The notes under the pieces: generated by a model
Told to the model about the DNA's origin: nothing
What the model saw: the letters and a program-made list of their open reading frames with translations, nothing else
The model's database searches: none
DNA from: Sphingobium sp. DEHP117
GTDB lineage: Bacteria; Pseudomonadota; Alphaproteobacteria; Sphingomonadales; Sphingomonadaceae
Direction: 5' to 3'
Assembly: GCF_030867385.1 (NCBI RefSeq)
Contig: NZ_JAPFBJ010000001.1
Location: 124,001-188,000 of the forward strand
DNA length: 64,000 nt
Made by a program: the position numbers and the translations under genes
Part shown: positions 37,221-45,044 of the stretch, piece after piece
Layout: every line of letters begins with the position of its first letter
How positions within the stretch are numbered: position 1 is the first letter of the stretch

Positions 37221-38530
37221 CGGCCGATCTCTTCCGCCTGATTGGCTTGCGCAGGTTCCCGGGCGAGGCGAGCACCTGCCATCTTCTCCTGATCGGTTGC
37301 TGTTTGGCCTCCCGAGCGTGACGGCGGCACCAGCGGCACGACCAGACATACGCTCTGCGCGGGCAGCACATCGCGCCAATCCTTGATGAGTTGTTTGTAA
37401 GCCTTGCCTACCGCGCGGATATTGCGATTAAGGTCATAGAGGCCGAGCGGGTTTACATTGCCGTTCTGCTCGCGCAGGGCCGTGTCCCAATCCACCTGAT
37501 CGGTGAGCGAGTACCAGGTGAAGCCCACCGTGGGTATGCCGATGTTGCGCAGGCGGAGCACGTTGGCCCATTCTTTCCACAGCCAGTTTACGGCCTCGTC
37601 GCCGTTCGGACCTTCGCGGAAATTGGTTTCGGTGTGCATGACCGGAAGGCCATAGCGGCCGTAATATTGGCGGGTGATTTCGCTATAGCCGAACACTTCG
37701 CCCGAGGCCCATGTGCGGCCATCCTCATGCACACGGTGCTCGTTGGTGCAGTAATAGTCGTTACCCAAAATGCAGTGCTGTTTCAGCCGGTTACCCAGGA
37801 AGAAATGATATTCCTCCTTGGTCATTCCGTTATCCATCAGATATTCGTACATCTCGCTGTCGACCCGGCGGCCATAATTGAGATCAAGGCTGAGGAATCG
37901 CTTGGAGTTCATGACTTCCGCCGGGCCGATCGCGGCCGGGCTGTCAGCGTGGAAATATTCGGAAGACTCGCTCTGGATGAAGATGGCATCAGGCCGCCGC
38001 TTCAATATCTCCTGCATGGCGAGCACGTTCGCCTTCACGATATGCTTTAACGCGGTGACGAACGCGGTGTCGGTGGTCATCTGCTCGTTCCACCAGCCAT
38101 ATTGCGCCGAAAACACGGCGCAGATGAACATCTCGTTGACCGGAGTATAGAGCTGGATCCAGTGATAACGCTCGGCGAAATCGGCGGCGTAGCGGGCGAA
38201 CAGCAACGGGAAATCAGGGTTCTGGAAATTGCCGATCCAGTCCGGCACGCCAAAATGACACAGATCGACGATGGGCGTGACATCGCGGTGGCGAAGGTCA
38301 TTCAGCGTGAGGTCTGAAAATTCCCAGTCATAGCGGCCGGGGCCGAGGAACGTCTTGTGCAGCGGCGGGCCGAAGCGCAGATAGCGAATGCCCGTTTCCT
38401 CTACGAGGTCGAAGTCCTTGCGCCAGTGCTTGTAGTGGCCGCAGACCTCCATCTGATCCACCCGGGTGCGGCCGCCGTTGATCGTCGGGATGCTGTTTTC
38501 GATTCCCGTGGCGAACATGAAATTGGCCAA
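37217..38530 (-). CDS. GH1-like glycoside hydrolase
   Basis: The product is about 437 residues. The start is probably the TTG at 38530, since AGGGAG lies seven bases upstream; the ATG four codons later is the alternative. It has a TIM-barrel pattern with the acid/base motif LYTPVNEMF and the likely nucleophile in MHTETNF, matching glycoside hydrolase family 1 and relatives. The C-terminus has a low-complexity tail. No signal peptide is seen, so it acts inside the cell, probably releasing galactose or a similar sugar for the pathway encoded alongside. Confidence 0.82.
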   Translation of the reverse strand: MANFMFATGIENSIPTINGGRTRVDQMEVCGHYKHWRKDFDLVEETGIRYLRFGPPLHKTFLGPGRYDWEFSDLTLNDLRHRDVTPIVDLCHFGVPDWIGNFQNPDFPLLFARYAADFAERYHWIQLYTPVNEMFICAVFSAQYGWWNEQMTTDTAFVTALKHIVKANVLAMQEILKRRPDAIFIQSESSEYFHADSPAAIGPAEVMNSKRFLSLDLNYGRRVDSEMYEYLMDNGMTKEEYHFFLGNRLKQHCILGNDYYCTNEHRVHEDGRTWASGEVFGYSEITRQYYGRYGLPVMHTETNFREGPNGDEAVNWLWKEWANVLRLRNIGIPTVGFTWYSLTDQVDWDTALREQNGNVNPLGLYDLNRNIRAVGKAYKQLIKDWRDVLPAQSVCLVVPLVPPSRSGGQTATDQEKMAGARLAREPAQANQAEEIGR

Positions 38531-38555
38531 ATTCTGTCTCCCTGGCGGACGAGCC

Positions 38556-39443
38556 TCAGCCCGCGAAAAGATGATCGGGCAGCCCTCCGCAGCCTGGCCG
38601 AACGACGAACAGGTCGCCCGCATGCGGCTGGCTGGCGAGCGCCTCTTCCGAAAGGCCGATGCGGGCGGAGGTGATGAACAGATGGTCCAGCTCGGCCCCG
38701 CCAAAAGTGCAGCTCGTCGGCCGCTGGACCGGCAGCATTATGCGCGCGAGCAATGTCCCGTCAGGCGCAAAGCGGCGCACGCACCAACCGTCCCAGAAGG
38801 CGACCCAGAGACAGTCCTCCGCGTCCACGGTCATGCCGTCGGGGGATCCGTCCTCCTCGCTAAAGGCCAGAAACTCCTGTCGTTCGCCGGGCAAAATGCC
38901 TTCCTCCAGCACGAAACGATAGATGCGCCTTTTGGCGGAATCGGTGTGATAGAGCAGTTGGCCATCGCGGCTGAACGCCGGGCCGTTGGGAACGCGATAG
39001 CTTTGGTCGAACAGCCAACATTTGAGGTTGCGGTCAAAGCGGTAGAGCGAGCCGCATTCTTCCGCTTCGGCGTCGTCCATTGAGCCGGCCCAGAAATTGC
39101 CCTGACGGTCGGTCTTGCCATCGTTGAAACGATTGCCCGGAAGATGAGGCTCGGGCTCGTGAAGCAGCCGGAAATACTGCTGATCGAAGTCCAGTTCGGC
39201 GAATCCCCGCTCCGTCGCCGCAATAAACCCTCCGCTTTCCTTAGGTGCGAGTGCGCTGATCCTGTGGGGTGGCTGCCAGCTGTCGCAGGTGGCCTCGGGC
39301 CACCTCATGCGCCAGATCGTCGGGGCTTGGATGTCGACCCAGTAGAGGCTGCTCTCACGTGCCACCCAGACCGGCCCTTCACCCAGCAATGCGCTGCAGG
39401 CGGCGATCGGTGTCGCCTCGGTCGGGTCTATCGGGGGCTGCAT
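38556..39443 (-). CDS. SMP-30/gluconolactonase family lactonase
   Basis: The product is 295 residues from the ATG at 39443 (MQPPIDPTEATPI); the open frame runs further but into the divergent promoter region and the kinase gene. It shows the beta-propeller pattern of the SMP-30 family: LLGEGPVWV near residue 20, NRFNDGKTDRQGNFWAG near 105 and SPDGMTVDAEDCLWVAFW near 195, with the metal-binding Glu, Asn and Asp residues. It would hydrolyse galactono-lactone to galactonate. It is the first gene of the minus-strand operon. Confidence 0.9.
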   Translation of the reverse strand: MQPPIDPTEATPIAACSALLGEGPVWVARESSLYWVDIQAPTIWRMRWPEATCDSWQPPHRISALAPKESGGFIAATERGFAELDFDQQYFRLLHEPEPHLPGNRFNDGKTDRQGNFWAGSMDDAEAEECGSLYRFDRNLKCWLFDQSYRVPNGPAFSRDGQLLYHTDSAKRRIYRFVLEEGILPGERQEFLAFSEEDGSPDGMTVDAEDCLWVAFWDGWCVRRFAPDGTLLARIMLPVQRPTSCTFGGAELDHLFITSARIGLSEEALASQPHAGDLFVVRPGCGGLPDHLFAG

Positions 39444-39539
39444 CCGGTGTTGAACGCGCTCGCGTAAACATAGTTTCGATGCGGTGGTGACCAAACGCGC
39501 CCTCGTGCGTTTGAGTAGCATGAGGAACGGGAGCAGGGC
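39444..39539. promoter_or_regulatory. Divergent promoter region of the galactose cluster
   Basis: This 96-base region separates the lactonase and dgoK starts. It contains the inverted repeat CAAACGC (39492-39498) and GCGTTTG (39507-39513), which have perfectly matching 7-base arms across an eight-base spacer, a candidate operator. GGGAG lies six bases before the dgoK ATG. No regulator gene is encoded next to it. Confidence 0.5.
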
Positions 39540-40427
39540 ATGTCTCAAACCGGCATGATTGCGGTCGACTGGGGCACGACCAACCGGCGCATTTATAAGC
39601 TTGCGCCCGACGGGACGTGTGAGGCGGGTCGCAGCGACAGCATGGGCGTGCTGTCTGTGCCCCCGGGCGGGTTCGAGGCCGAAATTGCGGCCATGCGCGC
39701 GGAGTTCGGGGCTGGCCCGATGCTGCTTGCGGGAATGGTCGGGTCGGATCGCGGTTGGCGCGAGGTGCCCTATGTGCCCTGCCCGGTGGACCTGTCGGCT
39801 CTCAGGCAAGCGCTGTGTTGGGTGAACGGTGGCGATATCGCGATCGTGCCGGGTGTCTCCTTCATCGAGGAGGAGGGCAGGGGCGATGTCATGCGCGGCG
39901 AGGAGGTGCAGATATTGGGCGCGGTGGCGGCGGGGCTGTGTCCCGCCGATGCGCTTGTCTGCCACCCCGGCACGCACGCCAAATGGGTGCGGCTGAAAAG
40001 CGGCGCGATGACCGGCTTTCGCACCGTGATGACCGGCGAGCTGTTTGCGCTGTTGCGAGGGGGAGGCATCCTGGCGCCGCAGCTTCAGGGCGAAGCGAAG
40101 CCGGACGCCGACTTTGCCCGGGGGGTGGAGGCGGCCTTCCGCAACAATGCGCTCTCCGCCGATCTCTTTTCGGCGCGCGCGGGTGCGCTGCTGGGCCTGC
40201 GCGGGCGCGATGCGGCGTCCTATGTCTCGGGGCTGTTGATTGGCGCGGACATTGGCATTGGCCTCGTAGTCGGAGGCGAAAGGGACGATGTCGTGCTGAT
40301 CGGCGAGGAGGCTCTGACAACATTATATGCCGCCGCGCTCGACATTGCGGGGCGGCGGATGGAAACCATAGATGGCGAGGTCGCGTTCCTCGCCGGTGCG
40401 CGCGCGCTGATGGAGGAAAGACGATGA
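39540..40427 (+). CDS. dgoK: 2-dehydro-3-deoxygalactonokinase
   Basis: This 295-residue protein has the ASKHA-type N-terminus MIAVDWGTTNRRIY typical of DgoK and a C-terminal LIGADIGIGLVVGG stretch. It phosphorylates 2-dehydro-3-deoxygalactonate with ATP. Its stop overlaps the start of the aldolase by four bases. Confidence 0.93.
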   Translation: MSQTGMIAVDWGTTNRRIYKLAPDGTCEAGRSDSMGVLSVPPGGFEAEIAAMRAEFGAGPMLLAGMVGSDRGWREVPYVPCPVDLSALRQALCWVNGGDIAIVPGVSFIEEEGRGDVMRGEEVQILGAVAAGLCPADALVCHPGTHAKWVRLKSGAMTGFRTVMTGELFALLRGGGILAPQLQGEAKPDADFARGVEAAFRNNALSADLFSARAGALLGLRGRDAASYVSGLLIGADIGIGLVVGGERDDVVLIGEEALTTLYAAALDIAGRRMETIDGEVAFLAGARALMEERR

Positions 40428-41074
40428 GTGCCGCCGAAGATTTTACCGCGCGCCTGGCCGAATGCCCGCTGGTCGCGATCATTCGCGGTGTGACGCCGGA
40501 CGAGGTGGTGGCGATCGGCGAGGCGTTGTATGAGGCGGGTTTTCGTATCATCGAGGTGCCGCTGAATTCGCCTGAGCCGCTTGGCAGTATCGAGCGGCTG
40601 GCGACCCGGCTGGGGCAAGATGCTGTGATCGGCGCGGGCACGGTGCTTCACACGGCACAGGTAGGTGATGTCGCCGATGCGGGCGGCAGGCTGATCGTCT
40701 CGCCCTCGACTGACCCGGAGGTGATACGCACCGCCGTCGCGGCGGGGCTGGTCTCCTGTCCCGGCTATTTTACCCCGACCGAGGCGTTTTCGGCCTTGGC
40801 TGCGGGCGCGCAGGCGCTGAAGCTGTTTCCGGCGGAAGGGGCCAGCCCTGCGGTGGTCAAGGCCCAGCGCGCCGTCCTGCCGCGCGCCACGCCGCTGCTC
40901 GTGGTGGGTGGCGTGACGCCCGAGAGCATGGAGCCATGGCTGACGGCGGGCGCCAACGGGTTTGGTTTGGGATCGGCGCTTTATCAGCCGGGAATGAGTG
41001 CGACCGAAGTAGGGGTGCGGGCGCGCGCCTTCATTGAAAGCCTTCGCCGGATCGGGCAGGGGGTGCCAGCATGA
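40424..41074 (+). CDS. dgoA: 2-dehydro-3-deoxy-6-phosphogalactonate aldolase
   Basis: The product is 216 residues from the ATG at 40424, which overlaps the dgoK stop. It matches the KDPG/KDPGal aldolase family: Glu44 in FRIIEVPLNSP and the Schiff-base Lys133 in ALKLFPAE. It splits the phosphorylated sugar acid into pyruvate and glyceraldehyde-3-phosphate, the last step of the De Ley-Doudoroff pathway. The next gene start overlaps its stop by four bases. Confidence 0.94.
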   Translation: MSAAEDFTARLAECPLVAIIRGVTPDEVVAIGEALYEAGFRIIEVPLNSPEPLGSIERLATRLGQDAVIGAGTVLHTAQVGDVADAGGRLIVSPSTDPEVIRTAVAAGLVSCPGYFTPTEAFSALAAGAQALKLFPAEGASPAVVKAQRAVLPRATPLLVVGGVTPESMEPWLTAGANGFGLGSALYQPGMSATEVGVRARAFIESLRRIGQGVPA

Positions 41075-41976
41075 ACGCGGTGCGGACAGGCATCATAGGG
41101 CTGGGAAAGATCGCGGCAGACCAGCATATCCCGGCAATCGCCGCCAATCCGGCGTTCGAATTCGTCGCAGGGACGACACCGCGTCCGACAAAGCTTGATG
41201 TGCCCGTCTTCACCGACTTTCAGGAGATGCTGCGCGCGGTCCCCTGCGACGCGGTGGCGATCGCGACGCCGCCTGCCCCCCGTTTTGAGATTGCCCTTGC
41301 CTGCCTCGACGCAGGGCTGGATGTGCTGCTGGAGAAGCCGCCCTGCTCGACGCTCGGCGAAGTGCAGGACCTCGCGCGCCATGCCGAGCGGGCAGGGAGG
41401 GTCATTTTCAGCGCCTGGCACAGTTGCTTCAACGATGCCGTGCGGCAGGCCGCCGCTATCACCCGCTCCGAGGGTGTGGCGGCGATGGACATTGAGTGGC
41501 TGGAGGATGCCGAGAAATGGCACCCGGGACAGCTCTGGGTCTGGCAGCCGGGCGGTTTCGGGGTGTTCGATGCAGGGATGAATGCGCTGTCGATCGCGAG
41601 CATGCTGTGCACGGAAACGCTGATAGTTGAACGCGCGCGGCTCACTATGCAGGAGGCGGGGCAGCAGCCAGCGGCGGCGGAAGTGACGCTGCGCACGGCA
41701 AGCGCCGCCCGGCCGTTTCATGCGCGGTTCGATTGGCGGCACAAGGGCGCGGAGCAGTGGACAATCCGCATCGAGACGCGTGCCGGCAAGCATATCGTGC
41801 TGACGCGAGGCGGCGCCGAGTTGACCGTGAATGGCGCGCCCGTTCCCGCACAGGCCGACGAATATGGCGCCGTCTATGCCGAGTTTGCCCGCCTCATTGC
41901 GGCGCGTGAGAGCAAGCTGGAGGCGGAACCGCTGAGGCTGGTGGCCGACATGATGTTGAGGGGCGAGCGGGTTTGA
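41071..41976 (+). CDS. D-galactose 1-dehydrogenase (Gfo/Idh/MocA family)
   Basis: This 301-residue NAD(P)-binding protein begins VRTGIIGLGKIAADQHIPAI and has the EKPPCSTLGE motif near residue 92, matching the Gfo/Idh/MocA family and specifically galactose dehydrogenases of this clade. It would oxidise D-galactose to galactono-lactone, the first step of the pathway. It is the third gene of the plus-strand operon. Confidence 0.85.
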   Translation: MNAVRTGIIGLGKIAADQHIPAIAANPAFEFVAGTTPRPTKLDVPVFTDFQEMLRAVPCDAVAIATPPAPRFEIALACLDAGLDVLLEKPPCSTLGEVQDLARHAERAGRVIFSAWHSCFNDAVRQAAAITRSEGVAAMDIEWLEDAEKWHPGQLWVWQPGGFGVFDAGMNALSIASMLCTETLIVERARLTMQEAGQQPAAAEVTLRTASAARPFHARFDWRHKGAEQWTIRIETRAGKHIVLTRGGAELTVNGAPVPAQADEYGAVYAEFARLIAARESKLEAEPLRLVADMMLRGERV

Positions 41977-41997
41977 GGAATATCTTGAAAGCCTCGA

Positions 41998-42255
41998 TCA
42001 GGGCGCGGTCTTTCGGATGAGGTAGCGATATACCCCGATGCAGTTGATCACCAGCAAGCCCACATTCTGCCAGCCGATGCCCTCGCTATCCTTCTGAAAG
42101 AAGCCCCAAAGAATAAGTGCAAGCGAGCTGGTGACGAACAGCACAAATGCCCAGCCTGTGATCCGCCGCCCAAGATCGAGCGACACCACCAGCGCCGCGA
42201 TCAGCGCCGCACCGGCGCCATAATATTGCAGGGCTGTGAGCAGGGTGTCGCTCAT
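41998..42255 (-). CDS. Small membrane protein of unknown function
   Basis: This 85-residue protein has three hydrophobic segments (about residues 12-28, 33-52, 62-78) and ends in the positive tail YRYLIRKTAP. It resembles short CBU_0592-like membrane proteins found in many proteobacteria. It lies alone between the galactose operon and an intergenic region. Function unknown. Confidence 0.8.
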   Translation of the reverse strand: MSDTLLTALQYYGAGAALIAALVVSLDLGRRITGWAFVLFVTSSLALILWGFFQKDSEGIGWQNVGLLVINCIGVYRYLIRKTAP

Positions 42256-42681
42256 ATGCTGATCAACCTGCGCGCACAGCGCGGGGGCTGCTTCCCGTGG
42301 CGCGGCTGCCCGATGGCATGAATATAAACGCGCACATTGTCGGGAGCTTCATACATTTCCGCCGCCTTTGCCTGCTTCAGCTAAAACGCGTCAGACGGCT
42401 GGCCGAATTGCCGGGATCGCAAATACAAGGCAGTGCGAGATCCTGGTACGCCGGGATGTTAACCCGCTGGATGGCAGCCACTATTGGCTATGGTGAAGCC
42501 GGGAGTCCAACAGCACGAAGTAGCTGTTTGGCGCGTGTTAGCCGGGACGAAAAGCGTGGCGGGTATGGGCGCTCTGCCGATACGGTAAGGTCGGCTTCGG
42601 CCGGCCTACGCCCCTTTCGGCCGCAGGGAGAGGAAGCCCTGCTGGGTGGCCGAAAGGGGAGAAGTATGCATAAAACAGGAA
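42256..42681. other. Non-coding stretch with a terminator-like hairpin
   Basis: No gene of convincing coding character was seen in these 426 bases. A strong hairpin lies at its right end (42611-42659), which probably terminates transcription of the DUF4402 gene reading leftward. The rest shows no repeat or RNA gene by eye. Confidence 0.5.
42611..42659. terminator. Stable hairpin downstream of the first DUF4402 gene
   Basis: CCCCTTTCGGCC (42611-42622) pairs perfectly with GGCCGAAAGGGG (42648-42659), and inside the loop GCAGGG can pair with CCCTGC. It lies 23 bases beyond the stop of the leftward DUF4402 gene, so a terminator or mRNA-stabilising structure is likely. A clear T tract is lacking. 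Confidence 0.55.
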
Positions 42682-43173
42682 TTACTGATAGTTAACGGTA
42701 ACGTTGAAGTTGCCCGAGTAGGAACCCGCAGCCTGGCTGGCGCCGACCGTCAGCACGCCGCCGACCGTGAAAGAGCCCGCGCCGCTGCCGTTCAGGGTCA
42801 GGGTGGCGGCGCTCGCGTTCAGCGATGCGGACATGGAGTTGGCACCAGAGGTCAGGGTAACGCTCGAGTCAGGCGTGATCGTCACGATTTCGCTGCTCGA
42901 TCCGCTGACGTCGAACGCAGCGGCGGCAGTGGTGCCAGAGCAGGTCAGCGCCGCGGCGCAGGTCAGGCTGCCTGCGGCCGAGATCGTCACGGTTCCCGAC
43001 GAAGCGCCGGCGATGATCTTGCCGAAGGCGAGGTCAGCGGTCTTGGTAACGGTGATGGGCGAGAGGATGGTGGCCGTTGCCGAAGCTGTGCCCTGCGCCG
43101 CGTTCGCCGCGCCGCTGAAACCCGCCATGACACCCACAGCAGCCACTAAAGCTATCTTATTTTTATTGAACAT
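42682..43173 (-). CDS. DUF4402 secreted protein, pilin/adhesin-like (divergent)
   Basis: The product is 163 residues from the ATG at 43173, with GGAG six bases upstream. A signal peptide ending ANAAQG precedes a mature protein of threonine/serine/alanine/glycine-rich beta strands. The TKTADLAFGKIIAG and GSYSGNFNVTVNYQ segments mark DUF4402. It is like the protein at 43654-44115, with shared start and end motifs. Such proteins are subunits exported by chaperone-usher-like systems. It faces away from the main cluster across a 480-base AT-rich region. Confidence 0.88.
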   Translation of the reverse strand: MFNKNKIALVAAVGVMAGFSGAANAAQGTASATATILSPITVTKTADLAFGKIIAGASSGTVTISAAGSLTCAAALTCSGTTAAAAFDVSGSSSEIVTITPDSSVTLTSGANSMSASLNASAATLTLNGSGAGSFTVGGVLTVGASQAAGSYSGNFNVTVNYQ

Positions 43174-43653
43174 ATGCGTCTCCAAATATTCTTATGTATT
43201 ACCCACTCATTAAGCCGGGGGTTTGCTCACCGGCGAGTTGGCTGTCTAGGAACTTGCCGTTGAAATATGGTTCGTGCGCTTGGTTAATTTTTTGGTAACC
43301 AGCACGGATTCTCGAAAAAAATCTGATAATGCAAAAATTTTACAAAGCTGAAAATTAGATATATTTGATTCACAAGGATAAAGTGAAACACAGAACACAT
43401 GATCTCAAAGTTATAGTCTGTTTGGCTATGCTGATGGCCAAGCATTACTCGTATCTTCGGTGTTGTCGCAATTCCATGAAATTCAATGTTAAATTGCCGA
43501 AAGATCACATCTATCGGCAATTTACATCTTTGGGTTCAAGCGCGTGTTCTCGCTGCGGAAATATTCCGGGTCATTTTTGATTAACCATTTTTGCCTAACT
43601 GCCTCGCTCTGCGTTCAGGGGTGAACGCCAATAAGATGTGGGGATAGGAAGGC
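43174..43653. promoter_or_regulatory. AT-rich intergenic region between divergent DUF4402 genes
   Basis: This 480-base stretch is clearly richer in A and T than its surroundings and carries no convincing gene; short frames within it are poor. It should hold the promoters of both divergent units. It is a good candidate for binding by nucleoid proteins or MucR-type regulators, but no specific site is obvious. Confidence 0.5.
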
Positions 43654-44115
43654 ATGAATAGCATTCGCGCCAAATGCGCAGCCATGGCTATTGCTATTCC
43701 GGGGGCCGTTGCTGCGGTTTCCGCGCCTTGTCAGGCGCAGACCGTCACCAAGACAGCAGATCTTGTATTCGGCAAAATTGTGAGGGGAAGCAGCAACGGC
43801 ACCCTGTCCGTATCAACTGCGGGGGCGCGGACCTGCCCAGCACCGCTGACGTGCATGGGGGCGGTGTCGGCGGCCCGGTTCACGATAACGGGGACCAATA
43901 ATCGTGATGTGTCGATCTCCGTCAGCCCGAGCGTGACGCTTACTGCAAGCGGTGGCGCGACGATGACGGCTACTCTTACCAACAGTCCGACGCAGCTGCG
44001 CCTCAAAAACGCGAGCACCAATGCCTTTACGGTGGGAGGCAGCCTGACGATCAGCGGAACGCAGACTGCCGGAAGTTATACAGGGACATTCACCGTTACT
44101 GTCAATTATCTTTGA
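43654..44115 (+). CDS. DUF4402 secreted protein, pilin-like subunit
   Basis: The product is 153 residues: a signal peptide of about 28 residues, then beta-rich repeats of Thr, Ser and Gly ending GSYTGTFTVTVNYL. The start and end motifs match the divergent DUF4402 protein. A Cys pair (TCPAPLTC) in the first third may form a disulfide. It is followed by a pilus chaperone and an usher-like protein, so it is the probable subunit exported by them. Confidence 0.9.
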   Translation: MNSIRAKCAAMAIAIPGAVAAVSAPCQAQTVTKTADLVFGKIVRGSSNGTLSVSTAGARTCPAPLTCMGAVSAARFTITGTNNRDVSISVSPSVTLTASGGATMTATLTNSPTQLRLKNASTNAFTVGGSLTISGTQTAGSYTGTFTVTVNYL

Positions 44116-44156
44116 ACAACAAAATAAATCAACAAAAACTATTAAGTGGGGTTGTT

Positions 44157-44978
44157 ATGAAAAATAGAATATTGAACGGGTTGTCTGTTTGTTCGATTTG
44201 TATCGCTTCTGCCTTGCCGTCCAGTGCTTGGGCGCTGGGCGATCTTCTTGTCGCGCCGACCAGGGTTGTAATGGCGGACAACACGGGGGCAGAAGTCATT
44301 CTGAACAATAAAGGTCGGGAGAGTGCAACCTACCGCGTTTCGCTCGTTATCAAAAAAATGCTGCCTGACGGTCAGCTTGAGGATGTCGTTGAACCCAGTG
44401 CCGAACAGCAGCAGGCTCTTTCGATCATCAGCTACGCGCCCCGCAAGGTAGTGTTGGCTCCCGGACAAAGTCAGACTGTTCGGCTAGGGGCGCACGCGCC
44501 GATCGATCTGCCGGACGGCGAATATCGCGTGCATATGCTGTTTCGTGCCATTCCCGACGCCGATCCCGCTGCGCGAGACGTCAACGCGCAGGCGAGCGGC
44601 CTGTCGATCATGTTAACGCCGGTATATGGCGTGAGTATTCCGGTGATCACCCGCAAAGGCGAGCTCGAAGCGCAAGCCAAAATAGAAAATATCCGGGTCG
44701 AACGAGACAGGGGCCGGGCAACACTGCTTTTCGACCTTGCGCGATCAGGCAACCGTTCCATTTCGGGCACCGTCTTGGTCAGCAAGGCCGGGTCAGCAGA
44801 TCCGCTTGCAGAGGTAAAGGGTGTGTCGGCGTATCGGGAGGTCGACCGCAGGACGGTCGCAATCGATCTGGGCGACCGTGCGAGCGCACAGCTCAAGGGC
44901 CTCGTAACGGTGAGTTTCCGAGAGGATAGCGGCAGCACCTCCGCACCTGTTATCACGGAGGCGCGGGCCAGCCTGTAA
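44157..44978 (+). CDS. Periplasmic pilus assembly chaperone-like protein (PapD-like)
   Basis: The product is 273 residues from the ATG at 44157, with GTGGGG five bases upstream. After a signal peptide (ending SAWA) come two immunoglobulin-like regions; YAPRKVVLAPGQSQTVRL is the chaperone G1-strand-type motif near residue 88, and LPDGEYRVHMLFRAIP follows. Such chaperones carry subunits to the usher in the periplasm. It lies between the DUF4402 subunit and the usher. Confidence 0.85.
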   Translation: MKNRILNGLSVCSICIASALPSSAWALGDLLVAPTRVVMADNTGAEVILNNKGRESATYRVSLVIKKMLPDGQLEDVVEPSAEQQQALSIISYAPRKVVLAPGQSQTVRLGAHAPIDLPDGEYRVHMLFRAIPDADPAARDVNAQASGLSIMLTPVYGVSIPVITRKGELEAQAKIENIRVERDRGRATLLFDLARSGNRSISGTVLVSKAGSADPLAEVKGVSAYREVDRRTVAIDLGDRASAQLKGLVTVSFREDSGSTSAPVITEARASL

Positions 44979-45044
44979 ATTCGGGGGCGCGGGCGGGGCA
45001 GTGCTCCGCCCAAGCCGCCCGTCGTCAGCCGCTCCGCGAAATCG

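Noticed and set aside
42297..42695. Small plus-strand open frame in the region between the membrane protein and the DUF4402 gene
   Set aside because: It has no good ribosome binding site, no domain, and runs through the terminator-like hairpin and into the oppositely oriented DUF4402 gene.
43365..43580. Small plus-strand frame inside the AT-rich intergenic region
   Set aside because: Residue composition is random-looking, no ribosome binding site is apparent, and another frame overlaps it on the other strand.
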